From NCBI RefSeq assembly GCF_023330665.1, contig NZ_CP097127.1, positions 2,108,001 through 2,172,000 on the forward strand: a DNA stretch of 64,000 nucleotides, given 5' to 3'. Shown here piece by piece: positions 28,126 through 38,210 of the stretch; within the stretch, counting starts at the first letter, position 1; every line of letters begins with the position of its first letter. Under the pieces are notes generated by a model. The model searched no databases and was not told the DNA's origin. It saw only the letters and a program-made list of their open reading frames with translations. Source of the DNA: Conexibacter sp. S30A1. Its GTDB lineage: Bacteria > Actinomycetota > Thermoleophilia > Solirubrobacterales > Solirubrobacteraceae. The position numbers and the translations under genes were made by a program.

Positions 28126-28800
28126 CTAGCCGACCGGCCCCGGCGGTGTGCTCACCGCGACCCCCGCGACCCACTCGCCCTGCTCGCGCTTCCAGATCGG
28201 CGCGCGGGCCTTCAGCTCGTCGATGATCTCGCGCGCGCCCGCGAACGCCTCGTCGCGATGCGGCGCCGAGACCGCGATCACAACAGACGGCTCCGACAGC
28301 GCGACCTCGCCGATGCGGTGCTCGACCGCGACCGCGCAGAGGCCGTGGCGTGCGCTCGCCGCCGCGACGATCACCTGAATCTCCGCCACCGCCATCTCCA
28401 CGTATGCCTCGTACTGAAGCGCCGGCACCTCGCGCGTGACCCCCTGGAAGGTCACGACCGCGCCGGCGCGCGGGTCGCGCACGAGCGCCTCGAGCCGACC
28501 GGCAGCAAGCGGCTCGCTGCTGACCCGTACGTGCGGCGGGCCCGCTGGCCCGCCGCTTTGACGGCTCTCTGCCCCACCCGACACCGGCGGGATCAGTGCC
28601 AGCTCATCGCCGGGGGCCAGCGGCGTTGACTCGGATGCGTACTCGCGGTTCACGGCCAGCGCCGCCCGCATACCACCGGTCAGCCAGGCGAGCTGCGCCA
28701 GCGCATCCGCGACGGTCGCGCCGTCGGCCAGCTCGAGCTCGAGCAGCGCGGTGCCGGCCCGTTCTCGCAGCGACGCAAACAGCCTCACCTGCACATCCAT
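28126..28800 (-). CDS. Fused molybdopterin synthase MoaD-MoaE
   Basis: 224 residues from the ATG at 28800 (an upstream start at 28845 adds 15 poor residues). Residues 1-76 are MoaD: a ubiquitin-like fold ending in the Gly-Gly (75-76) that carries the thiocarboxylate. Residues about 90-215 are MoaE, with VVTFQGVTRE, HRIGEVALSE and the lysine-bearing ELKARAPIWKRE. Together they convert precursor Z to molybdopterin. In a fusion the Gly-Gly is internal, so cleavage after it would be needed; mycobacterial MoaX is known to be processed this way. The linker (82-90) contains a perfect hairpin in the DNA. Confidence 0.9.
   Translation of the reverse strand: MDVQVRLFASLRERAGTALLELELADGATVADALAQLAWLTGGMRAALAVNREYASESTPLAPGDELALIPPVSGGAESRQSGGPAGPPHVRVSSEPLAAGRLEALVRDPRAGAVVTFQGVTREVPALQYEAYVEMAVAEIQVIVAAASARHGLCAVAVEHRIGEVALSEPSVVIAVSAPHRDEAFAGAREIIDELKARAPIWKREQGEWVAGVAVSTPPGPVG
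28533..28556. repeat. Perfect inverted repeat, 10-bp arms, in the MoaD-MoaE linker
   Basis: Arms at 28533-28542 and 28547-28556 around CGCT (AGCG on the coding strand). It encodes SGGPAGPP, the flexible linker between the two domains. Confidence 0.7.
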
Positions 28801-28865
28801 GCCGGCAAGCGTAGAGCCATCGCGCGACGCCGCACAGATCCCCACACGGCGCGTAAGCTCCGTGC

Positions 28866-30482
<1,617 letters not shown>

Positions 30483-30489
30483 TGCGACC

Positions 30490-30984
30490 ATGAGCACCGC
30501 GCTGATCCCCGCCGTCTACTTCTGGCAGGTCGTGCTGGCGATCCACGTGCTGTTCGTCGTGCTCGCCTTTGGCGTGCTGGTGAGCTACCCGTTCATGCTG
30601 ATCGCCGCCGAGCGCATCGACCCACGCTCGCTGCCCACACTGCTGCGGCTGCGCCGCCTGCTCGGGCGCGGGCTGATCAACCCGGGACTGCTGGTGGTGG
30701 TCGCAGCGGGCGTCTATCTGGCCATCCACCTGCACGCCTGGCAGGACTTCTACGTGCAGTGGGGGATCGGCGCGGTGGTCGTGATCGGCGCCCTGGAGGG
30801 GGCGCTGGTGATGCGCCAGTCGGCCATGCTGGCGGCGCTGGCTCAGCGCGACATCGATGCCTCGGCCGGCGGCGAGATCGACTGGAGCGCCGAGTATCTG
30901 AAGCTGCGGGGACGCGCCGAGCAGGTCAACGCGCTGCTAGCAATCATCGTCGTCGTGACGATCTTCGTGATGGTCGTGCAATGA
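30490..30984 (+). CDS. DUF2269-like integral membrane protein
   Basis: 164 residues from the ATG at 30490, 7 bp after the mutase stop. Four hydrophobic helices are visible (about 10-35, 62-80, 87-105, 143-163), with FWQVVLAIHVLFVVLAFG at the start. The pattern is like DUF2269 and other small four-helix membrane proteins, some of which carry conserved helix histidines. The function is unknown. A short gap leads to the SRPBCC-like gene. Confidence 0.6.
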   Translation: MSTALIPAVYFWQVVLAIHVLFVVLAFGVLVSYPFMLIAAERIDPRSLPTLLRLRRLLGRGLINPGLLVVVAAGVYLAIHLHAWQDFYVQWGIGAVVVIGALEGALVMRQSAMLAALAQRDIDASAGGEIDWSAEYLKLRGRAEQVNALLAIIVVVTIFVMVVQ

Positions 30985-31030
30985 GCAGCCGCGCAGGAGA
31001 CCAGGCCCCCGGCAGCGAAACCCTCTACTG

Positions 31031-31324
31031 ATGACTGAACTGACAGCCGTCCGGACGCTCGTCAAGTCCGCCCCCGAGCTCTGGGCAGTCTGCAGTGATG
31101 TGGACTCCCTGGCACAGCACCTGGGCGCCTTTGGCGACATCCGTATAACCCGACTCGAACCGGAGACCACCGTCGCCTGGGAGGGCGAGCGCGCAAGCGG
31201 CACGGTGCGGATCGAGCCGTCGGGCTGGGGCACGCGGGTGACAATCACAGCCGACTCGAGCGCTGCGCTCGACGCGCTGCTTGACAACCTCGGCCAGGCC
31301 CACCACCGCCCGTTCTCGCGCTGA
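31031..31324 (+). CDS. SRPBCC-like small protein
   Basis: 97 residues. The pattern TAVRTLVKSAPELWAVCSDVDSL, then VAWEGERASGTVRIEPSGWGTRVTI, resembles a compact START/SRPBCC hydrophobic-ligand fold (helix after the first strand, then paired strands). It is shorter than usual SRPBCC proteins, about 97 versus 140 residues. Its last codons and stop lie inside a long hairpin. Confidence 0.55.
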   Translation: MTELTAVRTLVKSAPELWAVCSDVDSLAQHLGAFGDIRITRLEPETTVAWEGERASGTVRIEPSGWGTRVTITADSSAALDALLDNLGQAHHRPFSR

Positions 31325-31357
31325 GGTCCCCGCCCGGGGCCTCAGCGCGAGAACGGG
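31309..31357 (+). terminator. Long hairpin overlapping the stop codon of the SRPBCC-like gene
   Basis: Arms of 18 bp (31309-31326 and 31340-31357) are exact complements, and the inner CCCC/GGGG adds more pairing. The TGA at 31322-31324 is within the left arm. No U-tract is present. Confidence 0.6.
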
Positions 31358-31602
31358 GCCGCGTGCATACCTCGCCGCGCGCGGAGCTTTGGCTGCCGGC
31401 GAAACCGTGCGCCACCGGGGCCGATGGGTCACTGGTCTGGCGCGGTTGAATTGCCTACTTGGTTCGGGGTGGTTCGCGCGTGGGTGAGTTTGCTTGGCGA
31501 GCGCGGCTGCCGAAGGCTCGAGCTTTCGTGGTTCGGACCTCGGCGAGGTGTCTGCGATGTAGCCTTCATCGTTCGCTTGCCCGGACGTGCCGATAGGCAC
31601 TC

Positions 31603-32250
31603 ATGAGCACCTACGGAGTTGCGCACTTGGACGACATCGCGGAGATGAACGATGGTCACTGCCCGTACCGTCCGGTTCGCCACCACTTCGATATCACGAC
31701 GTTCGGGGCGACCTCGTGGACGGCGAAGCACGCGGGAGATCGTCTCATCAACGAGCACGACGAGGCGGACGAAGTCGATGAGCTGTATCTGGTGCTGTCA
31801 GGTTCCGCACGCTTCGAGATAGCAGGACAGATCGTCCCGGCGCGGACCGGCACCTTCGTCCGTGTCCCTCCCGGCGTGATGCGCACCGCCTACGCCGAGG
31901 AGGCCGGGACGACCGTCTTTGCGGTCGGCGGCGGTCGAACGGGCGAGCCATACTGGCCGGGAGGGTGGGAGGTCTGGTCAGCGCTTCGCCCACTGATGGA
32001 AGCTGGCCGACACGAGGAACTCATCGACCATGCGCAGTCCATGATCGACGAGGAGCCGGCCCATCCCGAGCTGCTCTACAACGTGGCGTGCAGCGAGAGC
32101 CTGCTCGGACGGACCGACGATGCGTTGGATCACCTCCGTCGCGCGGTTGCGCCCATGCCGAAGCTCGGTCGCTTCGCGCGGGAGGACGAGGATCTTGCTG
32201 CTTTGCGCGACCTGCCCGCGTTCGCTGAGATCACCCGGGACGCGCTCTGA
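31603..32250 (+). CDS. Cupin protein with C-terminal TPR-like helices
   Basis: 215 residues. The first 115 form a cupin: DEVDELYLVLSGSARFEI with the metal-site glutamates, then VPARTGTFVRVPPGVMRTAYAEEAGTTVFAVGG. Residues about 125-205 are helical, with a TPR-like ELLYNVACSESLLGRTDDALDHLRRAV. Such proteins are common in actinobacteria and function is unproven. The 278-bp upstream gap holds only the long hairpin and nothing else recognised. Confidence 0.7.
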   Translation: MSTYGVAHLDDIAEMNDGHCPYRPVRHHFDITTFGATSWTAKHAGDRLINEHDEADEVDELYLVLSGSARFEIAGQIVPARTGTFVRVPPGVMRTAYAEEAGTTVFAVGGGRTGEPYWPGGWEVWSALRPLMEAGRHEELIDHAQSMIDEEPAHPELLYNVACSESLLGRTDDALDHLRRAVAPMPKLGRFAREDEDLAALRDLPAFAEITRDAL

Positions 32251-32326
32251 GCTACGTCGATAGCCCCGGGAAGGGCATGTCACAGTCGACGTCGCAACAG
32301 GTGAACGGCCAACCCTACCGGGTGTT

Positions 32327-32609
32327 ATGACGACCAGCTCTGGGTTGATCACGATAAGCGCAGACGGCGAGCTGCTGGTCAAACTGCGCCTCGCAGCCGA
32401 CACCTGCCCCGCGGAAGCGCCGGCCGTGAGCGCAGCGCTCAGCTGCAGCGCTCAGCTGCAGCGCCGGCGGCGTGGCCAGGACGTTCACAAACGCCGCCAG
32501 TGCCAGCCTGACGGCCACCTTCACCGTACAGGCCACGGTCAGCACAGGCGGAACGCAGCTGCTGAGTCCGCCGTTCACGTTCGCTGGCTGCGGGTTCGTC
32601 GGCGCGTGA
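32327..32609 (+). pseudogene. Hypothetical gene frameshifted by a 13-bp tandem duplication
   Basis: From the ATG at 32327 the frame reads SGLITISADGELLVKLRLA and an alanine-rich part, then meets a duplicated 13-mer and shifts. Deleting one copy restores a single frame of about 90 residues ending at the TGA at 32607-32609 (ending TFAGCGFVGA). The restored product is strand-rich with Thr/Val/Ser, like an extracytoplasmic beta-sandwich fragment, but has no signal peptide. No family recognised. Confidence 0.55.
32434..32459 (+). repeat. Two tandem copies of a 13-bp unit
   Basis: AGCGCTCAGCTGC occurs at 32434-32446 and 32447-32459, followed by a partial AGCGC. It changes the reading frame of the surrounding gene by one base. 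Confidence 0.9.
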
Positions 32610-32631
32610 CGGCCGGCCCTACGCCGGCGAG

Positions 32632-32661
32632 CCGGCGGGGGCCCAGCGGGGCCCCCGCCGG
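32632..32661. repeat. Perfect inverted repeat, 13-bp arms with AGCG loop, upstream of pccB
   Basis: Arms at 32632-32644 and 32649-32661. It ends 17 bp before the carboxylase ATG, so it occupies the leader and could affect initiation or end upstream transcription. Confidence 0.75.
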
Positions 32662-32678
32662 TACAGTCTCCGGTGGCC

Positions 32679-34268
32679 ATGGCAGATCTACACCCCGAGA
32701 CCCAGGAGCACGCGCCCCAGACCTACGCCGAGCGGCTGCGCCAGCTTGAGGTTCTCAAGCACGAGGCGGTCCATGCGGGCAGCGCGCAGGCTGTGGAGAA
32801 GCAACATGCGAAGGGCAAGTACACGGCACGGGAGCGGGTCGAGAAGCTGCTTGACCCGGGGTCGTTTCAGGAACTTGACGTGTTCGTGCGCCACCGCACC
32901 ACGGACTTTGGAATGCAGTCAAACCGGCCGTACGCGGATGCGGTGGTGAGCGGCTACGGGACGATCGATGGGCGGCGGGTGTGTGTCTTCAGCCAGGACT
33001 TCACGGTGTTTGGCGGGTCGCTTGGCGAGGTGATGGCCGAGAAGATCTGCAAGGTGATGGAGCTCGCGGAGAAGATCGGCTGCCCGGTTGTCGGGATCAA
33101 CGACTCCGGTGGCGCGCGGATCCAGGAGGGCGTGGTCGCGCTCGGCGGCTACGGCGATGTGTTCTACCGCAACGTGCGCGCCTCGGGGGTGATCCCGCAG
33201 ATCAGCCTGATCATGGGGCCGTGCGCCGGTGGGGCGGTGTATTCGCCGGCGATCACGGACTTCATCTTCATGGTCAAGGAGACCTCGCACATGTTCATCA
33301 CCGGCCCGGATGTGATCCGCACGGTGACCGGCGAGGAGATCGGTTTTGAGGAGCTTGGCGGCGCGGTCACGCACAGCGCCCGTTCCGGGGTCGCGCACTT
33401 CGCCTCAGATGACGAGGACCAGTGCTTGGCGGACGCTCGCTATCTGCTGTCGTTTCTGCCGCAGAACAACCTCGAGACACCGCCGTGGGTGCTGACCGCC
33501 GACACCCCGGACCGCCAGGATCCGGAGCTTGACACGATCGTGCCGGATAACCCCAACCGGCCCTATGACATGCGCGAGGTGGTGCACCGGGTCGTTGATG
33601 ACGGCGACTTCATGGAGGTGCACGAGCTCTTTGCGCCGAACATCATCTGCGGCTTCGCGCGCCTTGACGGGCACGCGGTCGGGATCGTCGGCAACCAACC
33701 TGCGCGCCTGGCCGGCGTGCTCGACATCGACGCCTCGGAGAAGGCGTCGCGGTTCATTCGCACCTGTGACGCGTTCAACGTCCCGGTGATCACCTTCTGT
33801 GACGTGCCGGGCTTTCTGCCCGGCGCCGCGCAGGAGTGGGGCGGGATCATCCGTCACGGCGCCAAGCTGCTGTATGCCTACGCGGAGGCGACGGTGCCGA
33901 AGCTGACCGTCATCACCCGCAAGTCCTATGGCGGCGCCTACGACGTGATGGGCTCAAAGCACCTGGGCGCGGACATGAACCTCGCCTGGCCGACCGCGGA
34001 GGTTGCGGTGATGGGTGCCGAGGGTGCGGTCAACATCATCTACCGGCGCGAGATCGCCACCGCCGATGACCCTCAGGCGGAGCGTGCCCGGCTGATCGAG
34101 GAGTACAAGGCGCACTTCGCAAACCCCTACATCGCCGCCGAACGGGGCTACATCGACGATGTGATCGTCCCGCGCGAGACCCGTCCGAGGTTGATCGAGG
34201 CGCTGCGGATGCTCGCGACCAAACGCCAGCCCGGGCCGCGGCGCAAACACGGCAACATCCCGCTGTGA
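32679..34268 (+). CDS. pccB: Propionyl/acyl-CoA carboxylase beta (carboxyltransferase) subunit
   Basis: 529 residues from the ATG at 32679. Transfers CO2 from carboxybiotin to propionyl-CoA (possibly also acetyl-CoA). The two crotonase-fold halves are clear: [14 protein letters not shown] and [17 protein letters not shown] in the first, [35 protein letters not shown] and [19 protein letters not shown] in the second. The epsilon-subunit gene overlaps its stop. Together with the alpha subunit at 43.5 kb and the mutase at 28.9 kb it forms the propionyl-CoA to succinyl-CoA route. Substrate choice is inferred from context. Confidence 0.92.
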   Translation: MADLHPETQEHAPQTYAERLRQLEVLKHEAVHAGSAQAVEKQHAKGKYTARERVEKLLDPGSFQELDVFVRHRTTDFGMQSNRPYADAVVSGYGTIDGRRVCVFSQDFTVFGGSLGEVMAEKICKVMELAEKIGCPVVGINDSGGARIQEGVVALGGYGDVFYRNVRASGVIPQISLIMGPCAGGAVYSPAITDFIFMVKETSHMFITGPDVIRTVTGEEIGFEELGGAVTHSARSGVAHFASDDEDQCLADARYLLSFLPQNNLETPPWVLTADTPDRQDPELDTIVPDNPNRPYDMREVVHRVVDDGDFMEVHELFAPNIICGFARLDGHAVGIVGNQPARLAGVLDIDASEKASRFIRTCDAFNVPVITFCDVPGFLPGAAQEWGGIIRHGAKLLYAYAEATVPKLTVITRKSYGGAYDVMGSKHLGADMNLAWPTAEVAVMGAEGAVNIIYRREIATADDPQAERARLIEEYKAHFANPYIAAERGYIDDVIVPRETRPRLIEALRMLATKRQPGPRRKHGNIPL

Positions 34269-34453
34269 GCGCGCGCGCGGACCGCCGCCCGTCAAGCGAT
34301 GAGGCCGCGGCGATCGCCGCCGCGATCGAGCAGTTCACCCGCGACACGACGGCGCCGCCACCGGAACCCCCGGTCACGCAGCCGAGTCGGTGGTTGCAGG
34401 CAGCGCTGGTCGAGGGCGTCACGCGCCAGCCGGACCCCGCACCGCTGCCCTGA
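34265..34453 (+). CDS. Acyl-CoA carboxylase epsilon subunit
   Basis: 62 residues from a GTG that overlaps the pccB stop (GTGA). The [14 protein letters not shown] helix, a Pro-rich middle and the [12 protein letters not shown] end match AccE/PccE-type proteins, which help assemble actinobacterial carboxylases. The size is typical. The gene would be hard to recognise without its position. Followed by a 108-bp gap and a TA locus. Confidence 0.75.
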   Translation: MSARADRRPSSDEAAAIAAAIEQFTRDTTAPPPEPPVTQPSRWLQAALVEGVTRQPDPAPLP

Positions 34454-34538
34454 AGCTCGCGTCAGATGCCCGCACCAGCAGCAGGCGCGGGTAGGTCTCT
34501 GGGCGGGTGTCGCCGGATGCCGCGGCCCCGGAGGTCCT

Positions 34539-34563
34539 ATACGTGATGCTAGTATGCACGTAT
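34539..34563 (+). promoter_or_regulatory. Probable operator over the VapB start
   Basis: ATACGTG and CACGTAT form a perfect 7-bp inverted repeat with an 11-nt spacer, running into the ATG at 34562. It contains a TAGTAT hexamer. Autoregulation by the ribbon-helix-helix antitoxin is the likely role. Confidence 0.6.
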
Positions 34564-34810
34564 GCGACGCACAACGATCTCGCTTCCCGACGACTTGGCC
34601 GACGCCCTCGACCGCGAGGCACGGCGGCGCAGGGTTGCGGTTTCCTCGATCGCCCGGGCAGCTCTCGCCAACCATCTTGGCCTGGGCGAGCCAGGCGACC
34701 AGCGGCCGTTGCCGTTCGCCGCCCTGGGAAGCAGCGGCCAACGAACGACCGCGCGCGACATGGAGAAACTCCTCGACCAGGAGTGGAACGCGCGTGCTGG
34801 CCGTCGTTGA
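34562..34810 (+). CDS. Ribbon-helix-helix antitoxin (VapB-type)
   Basis: 82 residues. RRTTISLPDDLADALDREARRR at the N-terminus is the ribbon-helix-helix strand and first helix, followed by VAVSSIARAALANHLGL. The C-terminal tail (TARDMEKLLDQEWNARAG) is the usual toxin-binding extension. The toxin gene begins 17 bp before its stop. Repression through the inverted repeat at 34539 is expected. Confidence 0.88.
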   Translation: MRRTTISLPDDLADALDREARRRRVAVSSIARAALANHLGLGEPGDQRPLPFAALGSSGQRTTARDMEKLLDQEWNARAGRR

Positions 34811-35201
34811 CGCAGGCCCGCTGTACGCCGCCGCCGACACAGACGACGTCGACCACCAGACGTCCGTCCAAGCACTCGCGCGCGGGGACCTCAGGTTAGT
34901 CGTGCCAGCGCTTGCTATCGCTGAAGCGACCTACTTTGTCGGCCAGCGTCTAGGCCCCGCCGCCGAGGCCGCCTTCCTCCGCGGTCTAGCGGCGCTCGAC
35001 ATCGAGGCACCCGCCACCGAGGACTTCGCCCGAATCGCCGAGCTGGTCGAGCAGTACGCTGACTTCCCGCTCGGTGGCACCGACGCATCCGCCATCACCC
35101 TCGCCGAACGGATCGGTGCGACGACCATCATCACGCTGGACCGTCGCCACTTCGCGGCCGTCCGCCCCCGCCACTGCGAGGCGTTCTCGATCCTGCCCTG
35201 A
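34794..35201 (+). CDS. PIN-domain toxin (VapC-type)
   Basis: 135 residues from the GTG at 34794. PIN acidic residues are present: D6 in VLAVVDAGPLYAA, E in ALAIAEATYFV, D in GGTDASAITLAERI and D in TIITLDRRHFAAV. It is predicted to cleave RNA with Mg2+ or Mn2+ and to be held inactive by the overlapping antitoxin. All key residues and full length are retained, so it looks functional. Confidence 0.9.
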   Translation: MLAVVDAGPLYAAADTDDVDHQTSVQALARGDLRLVVPALAIAEATYFVGQRLGPAAEAAFLRGLAALDIEAPATEDFARIAELVEQYADFPLGGTDASAITLAERIGATTIITLDRRHFAAVRPRHCEAFSILP

Positions 35202-35733
35202 ACGAGAGACCCGCAGTCGCCTCGCGTCACCAGCACGCGATTACCGGGTTGGGATCGTGAGGTCGTGGAGGCGAGCGCGTAATGCTGACCGACTGGACGG
35301 GGTGCCGACGGCCGCCTGCGCCAAGCTGCGAAGAGTTGCGCTCGGCGCGCAAGCGGCGTGTTGCGCGCGCCGCTTCCAGCCGGTCTCATGAGGATGCTCG
35401 CGCGCTACACCCGAATGGTCGTCGTCTCCGTCGCCATAGACAAACGGTGGCGCTCGTTCATGGCGCCTTGCCGCGTCGCCGGTTCGTTGATGCAGCTGCA
35501 GTCTGTCGCGGTCCCGCTCTGCCGCCGGTCGATCGATGCAAACACCAGAACTCCTACCTTCCGTCCTGTGGCAACGCACCTGCTTCGCGACTCGCCACGC
35601 GACCGGCGGCGCGTTGGTGGCGGTGCGTGGCCGTGAAAACAAATACTTGAAAGTCGGTCGGTATTTGGTAGTTTATGCCGGTCGGCCGGTGTGCAAACGC
35701 CGGTCGACCACCGCCACCGACCGGAGAAGACTG
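35202..35733. other. Long intergenic region upstream of sulfate-assimilation genes
   Basis: 530 bp with no credible gene. GC drops sharply near 35635-35680. No riboswitch or tRNA was recognised. It probably holds the promoter and regulatory leader of the sir-cysHDN operon. Confidence 0.5.
35641..35676 (+). promoter_or_regulatory. Candidate promoter and operator of the sulfate-assimilation operon
   Basis: TTGAAA at 35647-35652 and TAGTTT at 35669-35674 are spaced 16 bp. AAATAC (35641) and GTATTT (35661) form an inverted repeat overlapping the -35 region, as for a repressor site. The regulator is unknown. Confidence 0.4.
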
Positions 35734-37545
35734 ATGGCAGCGCACACATCGCCCACCGCAACCGGCTCACTCGAGCACCCCGAGCGCATCGCGGACGTAC
35801 CCGGCCACGTGATCCCGATCCTCGAGGACGAGTTCGCGGACTTCGCCACGCAGGCCGGCCGGTTCATGCGCGGCGAGCTGGCCGAGGATGACTTCATCAA
35901 GTTCCGCCTGCGCCAGGGCGTCTACGGCCAGCGCCAGCCGGACGTGCAGATGATCCGCATCAAGCTGCCGATGGGAGGGGTCACCGCTGAGCAGCTCGAC
36001 GCCTTCGCGGAGGTGATCGAAGCGCACGTGCCGCTGCGCAAGGGCCACATCACGACCCGCCAGAACATCCAGATGCACAACGTGCCGCTGGCGAAGGTCG
36101 AGGCGCTCCTGCGCCAGCTCGGCGAGGCCGGGCTCTCGAGCCGCGAGGGTTGCGGCAACACCGTGCGCAACGTCACCGGCGACCCGCGCGCCGGGACCCT
36201 GCCCGACGAGCTATTCGACATCACCCCATACGCGGGCGCCTACGTGCGCTACTTCGTGCGGCACCCGACCACGCAGATGATGCCGCGCAAGGTCAAGACG
36301 GCGTTCAGCGCAACCGAAGCAGATGAGGTCGTCACGCAGATCCACGACATCGCCTTCACCCCACGCCTGCGCGACGGCGTGCGGGGGGTGCAGATGCGGG
36401 TTGGCGGCGGGACCGCGATCATGCCGCGACTCGCGCCGGTGCTCTACGACTTCGTTGAGCTCGACAACGGCGATTACCTGAAGGTGACCGAGGCGCTGTT
36501 GCGGATCTTCGACCGCCAGGACTTCCTGCGCGTCAACCGCGCCCGCGCGCGGATCAAGGTGCTCGTCGACAAGGTCGGGATCGACGCGGTGCGGGAGCTG
36601 GTCGAAGCGGAGCTGCGCGAGGGCTGGGTGAACGAGCGTGACTTCGACCCCGAGCCGCTGCTGCTGCGCCACGACGAGCAGACCCACGCGCCCGGCCCGC
36701 CGGCGCAGGCCGGCTCCCCCAACGGCGACGGCCGAGCCTTCGAGCGCTTCGTGCACAGCAACGTGCGCAGCCAGCGCCAGCCCGGCTTCCGCACGGTCGA
36801 GGTGAAGGTCCCGCGCGGAGATCTCGATCCGAGCCAGCTGCGTGGCCTGGCAGCGCTGATGCGCCGGTCAACTGGCCCCAGCGCACGCACGACCGCCCGC
36901 CAGAACCTGGTGCTGCGCTGGGTGCGCGAGAAGTCGGTCTACGACGTGTGGCGCGAGCTCGAGCGCTTGGGCCTGGGCGCGGCCGGCGCAGAGGAGATCA
37001 CAGACGTGGTCAGCTGCCCCGGCACGGACTCCTGCAAGCTCGGGATCACGAGCTCCATGGGGCTCAACCGGGCCCTCAGCCAGCGGCTCGAGCAGATGGC
37101 GATCAGCGACCCGCTGACACGACGCATCCACGTCAAGATGAGCGGCTGCCCGAACGGCTGCAGCCAGCACCACCTGGCCGGCATCGGTTTCTACGGCGCG
37201 TCGATCAAGGTCGGGCAGGGCACGATCCCCGCCTACATCCCGCACATCGGTGGCTCCTACGAGGATGGCTTGGTGCGCTTCGGTGTGCGGCTGAAGACCC
37301 GCCTGCCAGCGCGTCGGGTGCCCGATGCGGTTGAACGCTGGGTCCGCTTCTACGAGGCCGAGCGCGCCGCCGGGGAGCCCTTTGGCGCCTTCGCCGCACG
37401 CGTCGGCGCGCAGGCGTTTGAAGCGCGCGTCAAGGACCTGGCGATGCCAGTGGAGTTCTCGCAGGAGAACATCGAGCAGTTCGTCGACTGGTCGCGCGAC
37501 CGGCCGTTCCAGGTGGAGCGCGGCGAGGGCGAATGCGCCGTCTGA
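35734..37545 (+). CDS. Ferredoxin-dependent sulfite (or nitrite) reductase
   Basis: 603 residues from the ATG at 35734, with GGAGAAG 6 nt upstream. Two repeats of the sirohaem half-domain are visible. The 4Fe-4S/sirohaem cysteines are C428 and C434 (CPGTDSC) and C472 and C476 (CPNGC). The substrate-binding arginines and lysines are in the TTRQNIQMHN and TARQNLVLRW blocks. Nitrite and sulfite reductases share this plan, but the downstream cysH, cysD and cysN genes favour six-electron reduction of sulfite to sulfide. A GC-rich insertion with PPAQAGSP separates the halves. Confidence 0.9.
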   Translation: MAAHTSPTATGSLEHPERIADVPGHVIPILEDEFADFATQAGRFMRGELAEDDFIKFRLRQGVYGQRQPDVQMIRIKLPMGGVTAEQLDAFAEVIEAHVPLRKGHITTRQNIQMHNVPLAKVEALLRQLGEAGLSSREGCGNTVRNVTGDPRAGTLPDELFDITPYAGAYVRYFVRHPTTQMMPRKVKTAFSATEADEVVTQIHDIAFTPRLRDGVRGVQMRVGGGTAIMPRLAPVLYDFVELDNGDYLKVTEALLRIFDRQDFLRVNRARARIKVLVDKVGIDAVRELVEAELREGWVNERDFDPEPLLLRHDEQTHAPGPPAQAGSPNGDGRAFERFVHSNVRSQRQPGFRTVEVKVPRGDLDPSQLRGLAALMRRSTGPSARTTARQNLVLRWVREKSVYDVWRELERLGLGAAGAEEITDVVSCPGTDSCKLGITSSMGLNRALSQRLEQMAISDPLTRRIHVKMSGCPNGCSQHHLAGIGFYGASIKVGQGTIPAYIPHIGGSYEDGLVRFGVRLKTRLPARRVPDAVERWVRFYEAERAAGEPFGAFAARVGAQAFEARVKDLAMPVEFSQENIEQFVDWSRDRPFQVERGEGECAV

Positions 37546-37585
37546 GCTTGTCCCGGCGGCCTGGGGCACTAAGCTGACGACCACG

Positions 37586-38209
37586 ATGCCCGAGACGCCG
37601 CCGGACCTCGAACGGGCGAGTGCCCAGGAGGTGATCGCCTACGCCGTGGAGCGCTTTCACCCAAGCCTGAAGACAGCCTGCTCTTTTCAGAAGGAGGAGT
37701 CGGTGCTGGCGCACATGCTGAGCCAGATCGCCCCCGACGCAACGCTCTTCACGATCGACACCGGCGTCCTGTTCCCCGAGACGCTCACCACCTGGAAGCG
37801 CTTTGAGGAGCGCTTCGGGCTGACGATCGAGGTCATCGACGCCGCAAGCCCGCAGGGCGCATGGACGCGTGAGCGCTGCTGCGGCCAGGCCAAGGTCGAC
37901 GGGCTGGAGCGCGCGCTTGCCGGCGTTGATGCCTGGATCACTGGCATCCGCCGCGAGCAGGCGCCCACGCGCGCCGATGCGCGCAAGCTCGAGCGCGACG
38001 AGCGAAGGCGCCTGTGGAAGCTGAACCCGCTCGCGGATTGGACCGAGAAGCAGATCTGGGAGTACATATACGCCAACGACCTGCCGTATAACCCGCTGCA
38101 CGACCAGGGCTATGAGTCGATCGGCTGCGCGCCCTGCACGCTCCCGGGCAGTGGCCGCGAGGGCCGCTGGGCAGGAGAGGAAAAGACCGAATGCGGTATC
38201 CACCTCTAG
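37586..38209 (+). CDS. cysH: Adenylyl-sulfate (APS) reductase, iron-sulfur type
   Basis: 207 residues from the ATG at 37586. Reduces APS to sulfite using thioredoxin. Cys98-Cys99 (RCCGQ), C181 and C184 (CAPC) are the 4Fe-4S ligands that mark APS reductases, and C203 in ECGIHL is the catalytic cysteine. The nucleotide site starts with TACSFQKEESV. Plain PAPS reductases lack the cysteine pairs. The next gene begins one base after the stop. Confidence 0.92.
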   Translation: MPETPPDLERASAQEVIAYAVERFHPSLKTACSFQKEESVLAHMLSQIAPDATLFTIDTGVLFPETLTTWKRFEERFGLTIEVIDAASPQGAWTRERCCGQAKVDGLERALAGVDAWITGIRREQAPTRADARKLERDERRRLWKLNPLADWTEKQIWEYIYANDLPYNPLHDQGYESIGCAPCTLPGSGREGRWAGEEKTECGIHL

Positions 38210-38210
38210 G

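Noticed and set aside
35202..35640. Riboswitch before sulfite reductase
   Set aside because: No SAM- or other known riboswitch core could be recognised by eye.
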